Positions 52,101 through 64,000 of a stretch of 64,000 nt of DNA are shown piece by piece. The notes beneath the pieces were generated by a model. The model searched no databases. It was given only the letters and a program-made list of their open reading frames with translations, and was not told where the DNA came from. Numbering within the stretch: the stretch's first letter is position 1; every line of letters starts with the position of its first letter. The position numbers and the translations under genes are program-made. Source of the DNA: Trochalopteron elliotii (taxonomy: Eukaryota > Chordata > Aves > Passeriformes > Leiothrichidae); assembly GCA_024734555.1 (NCBI GenBank), contig JANPWX010000204.1:2293663-2357662 (forward strand), read 5' to 3'.

Positions 52101-53407
52101 AAAAACAAAGAAATTGTTGTGAAATGTAACAGTTTAAAGACAATAGAAGATTCCTCCTATTATGTCAAACTGAAAGTAATGACAGCACTGTACCACTTTC
52201 TGTGCTTCTATTGATCATGCTGCACAACTTTCTGTGAAGTCAATGGTAAAAAAAACTGCCCCAAGTAGAAGAGTAGTCATCTCTTTTTCTTTAGGAAAAA
52301 CAGGGGGAAAAAGATGAAGTCACAGTGGAATAATAGGGAATGAAAAGTGGATAACACTGCATCACAAGAGGGACTTGTTCTGTACAAATAAGGTACTCTA
52401 GAAACTGTAACACACAGCATAAAACAAATAAAGGAATAATGCATATACAATCAAACTAGAGAAAACGCAATATAGGGGAAGATGAGAGCTATGACATGGA
52501 AATACTGGCAGTCAGAGGTGGAAGTTGTCAGTCACATTTCTTAAACCCACCCTTTCATACTAAAAATACATGACAGTACATTTTTCTCATCTCTGAATAG
52601 AGAGGCACCTGAGGTCCCACCCTCAGCTGGTAGAAGCGATGGCAATCCCATCAATTGCATAATTAAGATCACGCATCTGCTTCACTGAATCAAAATCACT
52701 GAAACTTAACGGCAGGATTTAATAACCTTTCTCTCTAAGAATGAATCAGTATATTGTACTTTTCTAAAGCCAGGTGCAAAAGAATATAATTAGACAGCAA
52801 TCTAACTGCAGTATAATTAAACTCAAAAACCTCCTCAATTAACTTCCAACAATGTATCTGTACTGCAAGAAGTAATAAAATGATATTTTTTAAATTACAA
52901 AATAAATTCTTCATGTAGTCATATTTTGTGTCCTTTAGATCACAAAACACATAACTAACAAGATCTTTAAAAGTGTAATTTAAAAATGAGCAAAATCACG
53001 CTGCAGCCAGCAGGTTGCTTGCTTTCCTCACACCCCCTTTCAACTATTTCAACATGTAAGACAGATGTGTCACTTTTGGTCCTATAAATGTACTAGGGAA
53101 AATACACAGGAAACAATTATAATTGGGTACATGATAGATTCTTTATTCTCTTCAGGCTCAAATTCATTACTCCTATTGTTTTAATACAGAATAAATGTCT
53201 TTATGTTGTTACATATACTAAAGTTCACATTTAGGAATGCTGGGAGAAAAGGGACAAATTCTCTTTCCCCTCTGTAACCAATCTCTCATACTAGGAGAGT
53301 AAAGATCACAGTTTTAAAGGACCAGGACCATCTTAATTGCATACTGTTTGGCACAAAATATCCATGATCTAAGCTTTGTAGGCAGCATAATTAAAATTAG
53401 CAACAAT

Positions 53408-53840
53408 AAATCACAGAATAGCTTGAGTCAGAAAGGATCTGAAAGATCACCTACTTCCAACCATCCTGTCATGGGCAGGGACACCTTCCATTAGACCAGG
53501 TTGTTCAAAGCCCCATCCAGCACTTCCAAGGATGGAGCACCTCCAACTTCTCTGGGCAACCTGTTCCTTTGTCTCACCACTCTCACTGTAAATAATTTCA
53601 TCCTAGTATTTAATCTAAACCTTCTCTGTCACTTTAAAGCCATTTCCCCTTGTCCTGGCACTACACACCCTTAAAACAAGTCACTCCAGTTCTCTTGTAG
53701 ACCCCTTCAGGTACTGGAAGGTGCTGTAAAGTCTCCTAAAAGCCTTTTATTCTCCAAGCTGAACAACACTAACTCTCTCAACCTGTTTTCTTAGGACATG
53801 TGCTCCAGCTCTTTCATTATCTTTACAGCCCTCCTTGCCT
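53408..53840 (-). repeat. CR1 LINE 3'-end fragment (~430 bp)
   Basis: Antisense CR1 starting AATCACAGAATAGCTTGAG, with GGCAGGGACACCTTCCATT, CTTCTCTGGGCAACCTGTTC, CCCTTGTCCTGGCA and CTCTCTCAACCTG segments in consensus order. Confidence 0.95.
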
Positions 53841-56800
53841 TTCTTTAGTTGGAAGCCCCAGAGCTGACATCACTCTCTAAGTTGGGAGAAAGGTAGAGCT
53901 CCTTTTCCCAGAGTTTTTCTTAATCTTTTCTGTTACATTATGTAAAAGCTCATGGCTACCAAAATGAGGCAGTGAATCAACACACTTTTCAGAGCAGACA
54001 TGTCTGGTGTGTTGTGTCCTCCTCTCTCCCAGCCCCCCATTTTTAAGCACCACCTGCTTCACCCCTTAATCCCTTCATTATTAAGACTAGCTACTTTGCA
54101 CCAGAGCACTTTTGCCTTCCTAACAAGGTGGGGGGATGGGGGCTCGTGTCATATGACAGTGGAAACTTCCTCTTGTTTTCCCTAAATAAACTTGCCCTAC
54201 TCTCGGATGCATCTACCTGCAACACAATTTATTTAAAACAAATAAAAACAAAGCTCATTTATATGAATATTATTTGAAAACAACACATTTTAATAGTTCT
54301 GTTACACAGGCCCTGAAACAATTGAAGATGAAACAATTTTTTATTTTTTAAAAGAAATACTCCAAATATATATTGACAAACAGCTCACTTGAGTGCCATG
54401 CCACTTCCTGCAGATGCACTGCTTTTCAGCCAGGATGTCTTGCTGCAGTGGGTTGCTCTGATAAACCTGGAATTTGGAATTAATGTAACAGTAATTCTCT
54501 GCACACAGGCCACACAAAACACTTCTCAGTCAGAATAGCACCATCTATCTGGGTCTGTCCAGCTCCAACTTTCATTTGTTTTTCCCACAAGCTTTTTTGC
54601 CAGCATCCTGAGGTGTGAAATGAAGCACTTACTATTCTGCTCCTAGTGTTAAGCTCCATGTTAAGGCCTTCAGAGGTTTTGGCATCATTAACTTTGTGGC
54701 TTTGCCCACGCAGTGTTATGTAAAACGCCATTACAAAGAAACCTGTTTGTTTAGCGGGGCTCTGAGTGGAGACACCTGGGGTTTAGCACCCTGGCTGTGT
54801 AGAAACAGGTGGGATGCCCCATGCAGTCATCCTAGTGACACAAAGACCATGCTTAAGGAAGAGAGGCTATTTATTGGACCAGGAGACAGAGACTGGCACT
54901 TCCAGCTACACCATACAGCCTCAATCTTTCAGGTCCCCAGTTCACCCTCAAATGCCAGCAGAAAATGGCAGCTGACATATGCAGAGTGTAGGCATTTTTT
55001 TTTCCCTTGAAGATCAGCTGGGAAGATAAGCCCTGAACCAAAGAGGGTGAGAGCTTCTATGCCATCTGCTGTGGGCACAGGCAATGGCAGGCCAATGGGT
55101 AAGAGAAGGATGGGGTTTAGCTAAGTACATGGCATGAGTTGCCGTGCTGCTGAGGTTGCATTAGACCACACTCAAGTGGGAAAAATACCATTCAAACCTC
55201 CAACCTAAAATCTTTACAGAACCCAATGTGAAATAATGCCTATTTTAACTTCAGTACCTTAAGAAGGTTGAGAGAATGAGCACAAGACAGTCCTCGTCTT
55301 CACTCTTCTACTACCTTAAGAATATTTTACCGAGGAAGTTGTTGCAAGATGGACATAACACAAGGTATTCTTCTGAAATAAACCAGAACTCCAATACTTG
55401 CATCTCTGCTAATAACTTTCATTCACACCTTCATCCTTACTCAACTTTATTGTTAATTTTTTTCTCTCTTACTCTCCCCATCCTTGACTCCCATGCACAG
55501 CACATAACTATGACCAAAATACTGCTGCTCCTTTTTCAGGACATGTCCATGCTCTGTATTTATGTGCAGAACTGGACACAACTGAGAAGCCTTCTAATTC
55601 TGGATCTAGGTCTAAATCTGGTTCCTATCTTTGAGTCTCTCCTAAATGGGTACAAACTATTATCATTCCATACCCTTCTTTATTCCTTGTGCTTACTGCA
55701 GGCTTCATCTATATTGCTGATTATCTATGCTTCTCTGTTTTCTGAAGCAATTTAAAACCAAGTGAACACATTTTTCCTCCACCTGTAGTATTTGACTTCC
55801 AGTTTCCTGATAATATCTGTTATTTAGCTCTGCAAAGACATTATTTAAGTCTTCAAGTCTGCATTGTGATTCAGTTTATATGAATGTTTGAATGACATTA
55901 TTCAGCAGCCTTTTTTTCTTTTTTTTAATCAGTCAGGCTATTCAAGTAATTGTTCCTTCTTCACCGTCATCTTTTCTTTGCATTCAGAGTTCAGAACCAC
56001 CTGTCCCACTACGTGACTGAAGGATTTTCTCTCGCAAGAGCACACGACATAACTGGTTCTTCATATGCACATAATAGTGCACAGCACTGGTTAGGTAATG
56101 ACATGGCAAAAATCATTCTCCCTGATTATGACTCTGATTCCTTCCTCCCACAATAATAAGTTAATAGCTGCCATCTACCTAAAATACTTTGAGCACAAGA
56201 TAATCTTCTGTTCCTGGAATAATTGCCCCTCTAACTCTGTAATGTACATATATTTTACTCATCTCTAAGAAAAATCTGGATGTGTTTAAATACAACTATC
56301 TCTGATCACTTTTTAATGAAAATTTAGCCTGCAACAGCCCAGCATGCACCAGAGAAAGAATATAAAGTATCTAAGGCCTTCAGAAGATCTTCTGACTAGA
56401 CACATTTGCCCCATATCATCCTTTAAAAATCTTAGTGTGATCTGAAGTCTACTCTGTGCATTTAAGAACATTTTAATTCAAGTGAGAAACATAGAAGGAG
56501 GAATTAGATAAGCAGCTAAAATGCCTGAGTCAATATCAGCTTACTACTAAATCCACCTAAAGAACAATGAAAACAGTTATTCTGAGGCAACTATGCAGAA
56601 GTATTTTAAAACTTTAAGAGAGTTATGAGTCACCTTTTTGTAACCTCAAGCCTGCATCACCTTAGTCCCACCCAGGTGGCAAGGCAATTTCCTGGTGAGA
56701 AAACTGGTGAAGAGACAATTTAACAAACATGTGAACACAGAAAAACCTAACTCTACTGAAGAAGCAAACATAGAAAGCATTACCTCTCTTCAGCTACCAT

Positions 56801-59800
56801 TTATAAATATATACAGAATATAATTAATAACTTTTAAGTTAATACCATACATAGTTTTAAATTAGGCTTTATTTACAATTTATATGTTATTAACTTTAAT
56901 TATTAGGCAATTATTAAATACAATTTGAAAGCATGGCACCAGTACTAAAGAGAGAGAACTTAGGTATTTGGATGGATAAGGAGGAAGGGTGTTTCACAAA
57001 TTAATGCAAAACCCAGAGAAAAATCAGACTGTATAAATGCAAAGAAAAAACAAAAAGAATGGTTCACAATAGAGGAAGAAACAGATTGGAGAGGATCTGG
57101 TCCTAACAACTTCACTGATCAACAAACAAAAGTAGCTCTTTCAGCAAGAAAGCACATGAAAATAAACTGCACTGCCTGCAATGTAAACATTTTGTGCAAA
57201 CACTTTTCACTGGGAAAATCAACACTGTATCTATGGGCACTTCACACTTGCATGAATATAAAAAATGTTTTCTGAATGTAGCTGTAGGTTTCTTTAGTTT
57301 TTAGTTTTCAAGGAATGTAGTTTTAGCTTTCTCTCTGCCTAAAGCACCACTAGTGTTCTAGTTCCTGTTACTTTCATTATGTTCTTCATGGACAGCAAGG
57401 ATAATTTCTGGCTAAAGTACATTAGTGGTGAGAGCAGGACAATTTTACAGAAAGCACACCCTAGAAGACCAACAAAAAAACCCAGAAGTATGCACTCTTC
57501 CTGACAGCCCTTCTTGCTTCAGAAGGAACTCGCTGCTCAAGACATATCATTGCCTTCCATTTCTGGAAATGACACAAGTCATTAGACCTCCTCCTGTTCT
57601 TTATACTCCCAGCCCACTTCTCTGAGCTCCCTGGATTCTCCTTCAGTGACTAGAAAGGCAAAGATGTAAAAAAATTGTCCAAGAACTGGATCCCTTGACT
57701 ACATAGCTCCTAAGCATCTGAAAGCTCATCAGTAGGAGAGCAGGCTAAATGAGAGAAGCTATTTTACATGGCCATATATACACACACATAACCATTACTT
57801 TTCCTTTTCTCTGCAAACCTGTCTTTATAAATTTTACTGCTGCATTACTATTTGGTTGCTGTAAAAGACTGGGGTTTCAGCTACAAGCATGAGATATTTT
57901 TCAACAATCAGCTTACATAAGAAAACATGACAGGTAATGTGAAGAGAATACAGAAATTCCTAGTATTTTATGCAACTATTTGCAGTGGGATCTTTCTGTC
58001 TGCTTGGGATCCAATAGTGGATCCTGCACTTCATCATGCCATTAACCACATGCCATTAATATAAGCACAATAAAATTTTGCTGGAATAAACAACAAAGGA
58101 TCAGAAAGTTTAAGAAATCTTCTACAGAAGTAATTAATTAACAAGAGCAGCCTTTTAGAAGCCCTTTTAATCATCCAGCAATTTTAAATCCCAAAAGCAC
58201 AGAAAAGGTAAAATGTACTCAAACAGAAGAGTGAAAATTGAAGACACTATAAGAGCTTTATCATTATGGTAGGATGGCACCTCAGGAAGTATCACTTTGT
58301 AGCTGTTGCATTCCTGCACTTGTTTTACACTTTTTGATAAGAACACTTGCAACTAGATCCTCACTGCTGCCATTCTGTTTCTTTGTATGAAGTGAAAGAG
58401 GGACTGAGAGACAGCACAAGAGAAAGAAAAGGGAGATTCACTGCTAAAGTACAATACAAGCACTAGCTAAATATGTCTTTTACAATTATTCACCTGCAAC
58501 ACTTAACCACATCATGGATGTAGAAGTGTAATCATGATAGTCTAGATAGATATAATTTTGATCCATGGACCTCAAAGATGGCTCAGTAATATTACTTCTG
58601 TCCCAAAGAATCAAATAAATCCGCTTATATAATTTTGAAGGGTTTTGAAGAAGGTCAGTGTGACATCTGATACTAAAATCTGTGTATGTCAGTCCATTCT
58701 CACCATTTCTCACACAAGATGGATCCAGAGCATGCAGCAGCCAAAAGGCCCAGTTTAGACAGCAGTGGTATGACTACAGCATACCACATTTGGCATTGCA
58801 ACTGTGCATTTCTATGAGATACAAATAAAATCAGATAAAACTAGCCTACCCAGATCTCATTTTTATCTATTACCTCAAGAGTTATTTTCTAATTCCAAAG
58901 CAAGAATTCATTTTACCCTGAAAACAATTTCTGAATCAAGGGTTGAGTACATTCTTTCTAAATCCCAATTCCAGGATTGCTCTAAAACAAGCTACCAAAT
59001 GATACATAAATTTCTAAATATGGCAACATTCCTTCAAACCCTCTACAATATTCAGCCAAGGTTGTGCCACATTCTTCAAGCAGCACATGGCCTAAGCAAT
59101 GCACCTCAAAAGTTCCATGCATTTCTCTACTGTACTAGTCAGTGAGGCACGTCAGGACCGCATCAGCAAACTCAGCTTCCCACTAGTGCACTTTAGTACA
59201 GACAGCACACTCAGATTATACTTGTGCTGCTTTGTAGGGCTCATACCACCAGACCTGTGAAAATAAGACACAGGAGAAAAAATACAGCAAGAATTTTAAA
59301 ATATGATTTAGGGTTAGATGTCTTTGTTTTACCATTTTCTACATTTTATGTCCTAATGGCAAAGCTGTCAAAGTTAAAAAGACTTGTAAGACTGGCCCTA
59401 GATTTTAGATGAGGTCTCTTTTTTATATCTCATTTCCAAACCTCACAGTATGCTATTTTCAGTTCTCAGGTGTAGCATGAAGCCACTCAAATTTTCTCAG
59501 CCTCAGCAAACTGAATTTCAACCTGTGACAAGAGCCATGAAGCTGAAAACAGTACAGGTTCAAAAGTGTAAAAGAGAAGCACTGCATTTGATTTCAGGCA
59601 TTGACTTGCTTAAAATCTGATATACCAAATAACTCATACCACACATGCATTTCCTCTCCTTGTAGTATAAAAAGCATGAAAGAGCTATTATTTCGAGCTT
59701 TGTGCACCATTGTTAAATATTTAAGAATCCTATCATAAATTACAACCCTGCCTTTTTCACCTGACCTCCTCTTCATGTGGTCTTATTAACACAGCAGTTG

Positions 59801-62800
59801 AAACTTCCATCATGCAGTGAAATAAGCAGGTTATCACTGGCTGGTTCAATTACTTCAATATCCTCCTGACCCTTTGCAAATTCCTCTTTCCTGCTTTCAT
59901 GGTGGAGCAATGCTGAGCTCTAGAAGGCAGTACAGAGACAGCACAAACCCCTGGATAACTCAAAAAGCACATGTGCACAGGCACTTCTCATAAAACAATT
60001 ACACTAAATTAGCTCCAAAGTAGTAGTCTTACTCTGTCCTTAGGGGAAAAGGTGAATATAGATCAAAACAGTCAGTGCTGCTTGGTAAAGCACCAGGATC
60101 AAACACAAGAATAGGGAAGATGCTGCCCTCTCCAGCAAGACACCGCTTTGGAGTGATGGCTAGAGCACTGCTGCTGCAGTGAGGTAACGACACTGTGGGT
60201 TCTCTATCCCCACCTTCCCACAGCAAGACTGATTCTGTCCACATTCCTATCTGGATTAGTAGCCACATGAGTGGCTAGCAAGCTACCAAGCTACCACTGC
60301 CATTTTGGCAAGTCTTGTACATTGTATCACAGGTAACACAAGTCCTCCTCATCACTGCCTCCCACCGTGGAGACCTCAGACCACCTCATTCTGAGATGGC
60401 AGGTGCCACCGTGGAAGGGAGAGGGCACTGGGCTGATGCTGTGACTTCTGATGATATTCCTCTGATCACAAGCTCCACTCAAAAGCACATGCCAAGGTGC
60501 TGCCTTTCTGCTCTGTAACATCACAGGGCAGATGCAGCTGGCTTGAGGATCCCAGAAGGAGCGGGGCAGCTGCACACAGCAGAGGGAGGAAATGAGGTGC
60601 TGCACAGCCTACAAGATAAGGCCTTGAGAAGGAGTCATCCAACATCTGAACTAACCACAGCTCTCACCACAATACCTGACAGGGGTGAGTGTAGCCACCA
60701 CAAGCTATTATGGCTACAACAAACAACTGGCTGAGGATGCAGAACATCTGTCAGGAGCAGCTCCAAGGAGAATTGCTAAGACAGGGAAATGCCTCAAAAC
60801 CCCTTCAGTGCAAGCAGCTGGCTGAACTATCTGTGTAGGTAAAAAGGGAGCAGAAAGCTGTACATCAAAGCTCTTCATCAGAGTAAGAACCGAGAGAGGA
60901 TGGGAAAGAAAGTACAACTCTATCTGGATGCATGAAGCAATGGAGAATTATTGCAAAAGGAGAGAAACGTGTAATCAGCAAAGCTCCAGTGTTAAAAAGC
61001 CACATGGGATTCCCAGATGAGAGACAGAGTAAGACATCCATGGTACTGTCATTATTACAGGACATTCACAGCTTTAAAATGGAAAGCAAGACTACAGGTG
61101 ATAGTCACTTAATCTGGACCTGGAGTAGAATGAGTATGATGACAGGCAAATACACAATTCGGATCTTCCTCCCTTTTAAAGAGAAACACTGTTTTTCAGA
61201 TTTCCAAACTTTTCACTTGAGAAATGACTAGCAGCCATAGGAAGGAAAACAAATATGCTCTTATGAAATTTTTAGCACTTAGTACAAGCCTAGCTGGTGT
61301 GTTCCTGGATCAGCTCTTCCATTAAAAACAAAAAATAATCAAAGAGAAAAGCACTCAGAGGCTTAAAGATAAAATTTATATAATGTAAAATTTATTATTT
61401 TTATTACACATATGAATTTGTTTACATGGAACATATGGTTATTTCTTAAGAAAGCAATTTTAACATGAATTACTATTACCCTCTGTCTGGTTCACTCATC
61501 TAGTTCATTCACATCAATGCTGCCAGACATCTTCAATATGTTTAAGTGTAACAGTAATTCCAGTAATAACAGTTTCAGTCCATGAACTCTCTCTACTTCT
61601 TTAAAGTAGATATCAGAGCATTTAATTTTTACAGTCTTTGGGTCATGGACAGATACTATGTTGTGTCTTGAACCATCCAGAAACTCATGGTGTTTAGCTG
61701 TGACCTCTACCCAGTACCTTGATACATTTACACATAACACTTTTCTTTTGTCCACAGTTGCATTAAAACTCATAAAGTTGACTCATGCTGCTATGTAAAA
61801 ATGCTGACAAAAATTATTTTTCTGCTCTGAAGAAATCTGTGTTTTATACTTGCATGCATTTCTTGAACATAAAATTGCTCTACTCAGGCATAGCCTGCCT
61901 TAAGGACAATATAAAACGGTACAAACAACACAATTATGCTTTTAAATGATTTTAAATGCATAGCTTTATCTTTTCAGTTGGAACACAATACCCCAGCAGA
62001 GCACACTGGAACGAACCATTCAGGATTCATTTCTCTGTGGGCATCTGAAAGTTCTTTAGAAGCAATTAATAAACTCATTCAAATGTATATACATTTCTCC
62101 TGCTGCTTAAGGAGATATTGGAAGTAGAGGAGTCTTTCAAGCAAATTGCTACTGTTTTGTTAGTAAACTGCTATGACTGTACCCTGTAAAACGTGTAACT
62201 GGGATTGAAAAATTCTGACTTCTGGCCAGTGCTTAGATGTACTTAACTGAATCTGACAGCATTAGACACATACAGGTTGAATTCTTCTTGCCAGCAAGGC
62301 TCCCTAACTGCAGTAACATGCACTAAATTAAGTCTAGAAGGAAAGAGAGGGTAAAAAAAAATGTTTGCTGGAATGCAAATACCTACCACAAAAATCTTGG
62401 ATTGTACTGCTAGTTTATCAAAGCAATATTGGAGGTTTTTTTAATAATGGGAGACTGTTCTGAGAGACTGTAGAAATAAAACACAAAGGTGAAAAATCAA
62501 AGAAAAAAGTGATTCAAGAATTGAGTACAGGTAAAACTTTACATTCTCTCACTAGCCAATAGATACTCATCTAGAAGAAGAATTCATTCAAGACCTCGGG
62601 AAGTAACACAGTAGCTGATGCAAATATACATTAGCGAAACACATTTATTGACCTAAATTTTTAACACACACACTGAGAACATGTGTGTTTACTCATCTAA
62701 CTAGTCAGAGAAGGCAAAAGATTCCCATGTACATAGATCACTATCCAGCTAACCAGAATCTGATTTTCCATCAGCTCTACTAAACAAGAAATTATCCAAA

Positions 62801-63559
62801 TTCTGTATCTTATGAAGTTCCTGTTTAACGAACAGGAGCTCCCATCATAGTAGCTATACAGATGTATTCAGAAAATTAGTTTAAGTAACAGTCTGATGCT
62901 GTAGTCTTAATACTGACTTTTAAAAATCCCAAGAACTGAGCCACAGATCTATTTATTCCGGCAGCCAACTTCAGCCATGGGACAGCCATTGGGACAGCAA
63001 CATGCACAACATTTGCCAGCCAGAAAGGTTCTCATTCACAAGTATCACGAACTCAAATTTCCCACTGTATTCCTTTACATACAAATGTATTTGCAGCCAA
63101 CATTGCCTCTTTTAATGTATTTAAGACAGATTTTTACTATCCTGTTAGGAATTAGGAAGTCTATTTTTTCAGTTACTTTCAACGAGCATATGTCTCCTGC
63201 TTATTTCATCTCCCTGATTTATAGACGACATAAAATGTTTCCTAAACGTTCTGTTTTTGGAGAAATACTTGTACCACCTGCTTAGTCCTATATGTGACAA
63301 AGCTGTGAGGTTCTTTAGAAAACAGAAGGAAGATTATAAAAGTGAGTAAAACCTGTCTGTGCTAAATCTCTTAGGCTGACCCAAGCATCCTTTGTAACTC
63401 GCATGAAAAGTTTCTTCTTTTCTTTGGACGCCAATTAACTTTAGCAAGAGAGAGATATGAGCAGCTAAGTAAGCCGCAACTGTTGCAATAGAAAATGCTC
63501 ACTATAAGTGAATGAATGCCGTGTTTGCAAACCTGCAAAAGCATTTTAGCGGATCCCGT

Positions 63560-64000
63560 TTTAAGCAGCTCTCGGTGGATCCAGAGCTTTGCGGGAAGCC
63601 GAGTCCCAGCTGCTGGAGGCGGCTCTCGCCCTCCAGCTGCCTCCAGGACAGGGGTGGCGATGCCGGCTCCGGTTCGCACCGTCCCGCTGGTCCCCGGGCG
63701 GCAGCGGCTGCAGATCGACCCGGGGAGGGGGACAGCCAGCGGAGCAGGACACACAAAAATAGCTCAAACAACCAACAAACCTCGATGGCACTAATTTAAC
63801 ACAGTTGGCAGCCGGCTACCTGACCGCGAAACGCCTATAGCCCGGAGGAGGAGAAAGCGGCCGCCAACATCCTAGCCATAAGGAAAGCCATGGGGACGAC
63901 GGCTCGGGATGGAGGATGGGGCGCAGGGCGAGGACGCCCCGCGGGCCGGGCCGGTCATGCCGCGCTCCCCGGCCGAGCCTGGGGTCGGCCACAGGCGGCA
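63560..64000. promoter_or_regulatory. CpG-rich region, probable TPD52L1 promoter side
   Basis: GC content and CG dinucleotide density rise sharply from about 63560 and remain high to the window edge, unlike the preceding 18 kb. Its place upstream of TPD52L1 on the gene's 5' side makes it the best promoter candidate in the window. I could not find the expected very short first coding exon, and the region may continue past the edge. Two + strand frames (ATG at 63890 and at 63909) stay open to the edge but are unidentified. Confidence 0.6.

Larger units (their letters stand above)
45288..63559 (-). other. TPD52L1 5' intron or upstream flank
   Basis: About 18 kb with no supported coding exon. 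It holds CR1 fragments at 48008-48365 and 53408-53840, a 25-base poly(A) run at 49156-49180 and AT-rich stretches (for example 56800-56940). The many short frames here have no splice structure or domain. Exon 1 of TPD52L1 must lie upstream (higher coordinates), so this is most likely intron 1. Confidence 0.6.

Noticed and set aside
55276..55755. 159-codon frame on the + strand
   Set aside because: Low-complexity Leu/Ser-rich translation with no domain; about one frame of this size is expected by chance in a window of this length.
61492..61773. 93-codon frame on the - strand, considered as an upstream TPD52L1 exon
   Set aside because: No D52-family similarity and no donor in the phase that exon 2 requires.
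63824..63900. Candidate TPD52L1 exon 1 ending at a TCAG|GTAGCC donor on the - strand
   Set aside because: In the frame required by exon 2 there is a stop (TAG) and no ATG, so it cannot be the coding first exon; a non-coding role is not excluded.

Overview
This is a vertebrate nuclear genomic window, almost certainly from a bird and probably a songbird. The evidence is several CR1 LINE fragments (antisense copies start with the typical AATCACAGAAT end, sense copies end in tandem ATTCTGTG), one degraded repeat near 6.64-7.07 kb that resembles a dispersed songbird LTR-type repeat, large AT-rich introns, and two recognisable multi-exon genes that are also neighbours in other amniotes. There is nothing prokaryotic: no operons, no CRISPR, and most open frames are chance frames in introns.

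Layout. 1-2.85 kb: upstream flank with no supported gene. 2.85-3.72 kb: CpG-rich promoter region of HDDC2, interrupted by a 351-base assembly gap (3265-3615). 3182-12243: HDDC2 on the + strand, six coding exons that join in frame into a complete protein of 195 codons plus stop, with an AATAAA at 12268. 12.3-14.1 kb: short intergenic gap between two convergent genes, with two CR1 fragments. 14.1 kb to at least 45.3 kb: TPD52L1 (tumour protein D53) on the - strand, with six coding exons found (2 to 7 in family order), a roughly 1.6 kb 3' UTR and introns up to about 11 kb. 45.3-64 kb: the very long 5' intron or upstream flank of TPD52L1. 63.56 kb to the right edge: a second CpG-rich region, a plausible TPD52L1 promoter. 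The short first coding exon was not found and may lie just past the edge.

How the genes relate. HDDC2 encodes a small HD-domain 5'-deoxynucleotidase and TPD52L1 a coiled-coil adaptor of vesicle traffic and cell-cycle control. They are not functionally linked; they share a conserved convergent arrangement. All exon junctions reported here were checked for GT-AG ends, reading phase and continuity of the protein.

The points most worth a second look are: the splice acceptor region of HDDC2 exon 2 is made largely of the 3' end of a CR1 element; the last TPD52L1 exon stays open for 58 codons in the alternative frame that skipping of exon 6 would use; the 39-nt TPD52L1 exon that encodes a likely 14-3-3 site is flanked by two copies of a ~90-bp sequence; and there are small phased or palindromic sequences at 44.34 kb and 37.31 kb. 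No undescribed biological system was found that I can defend.
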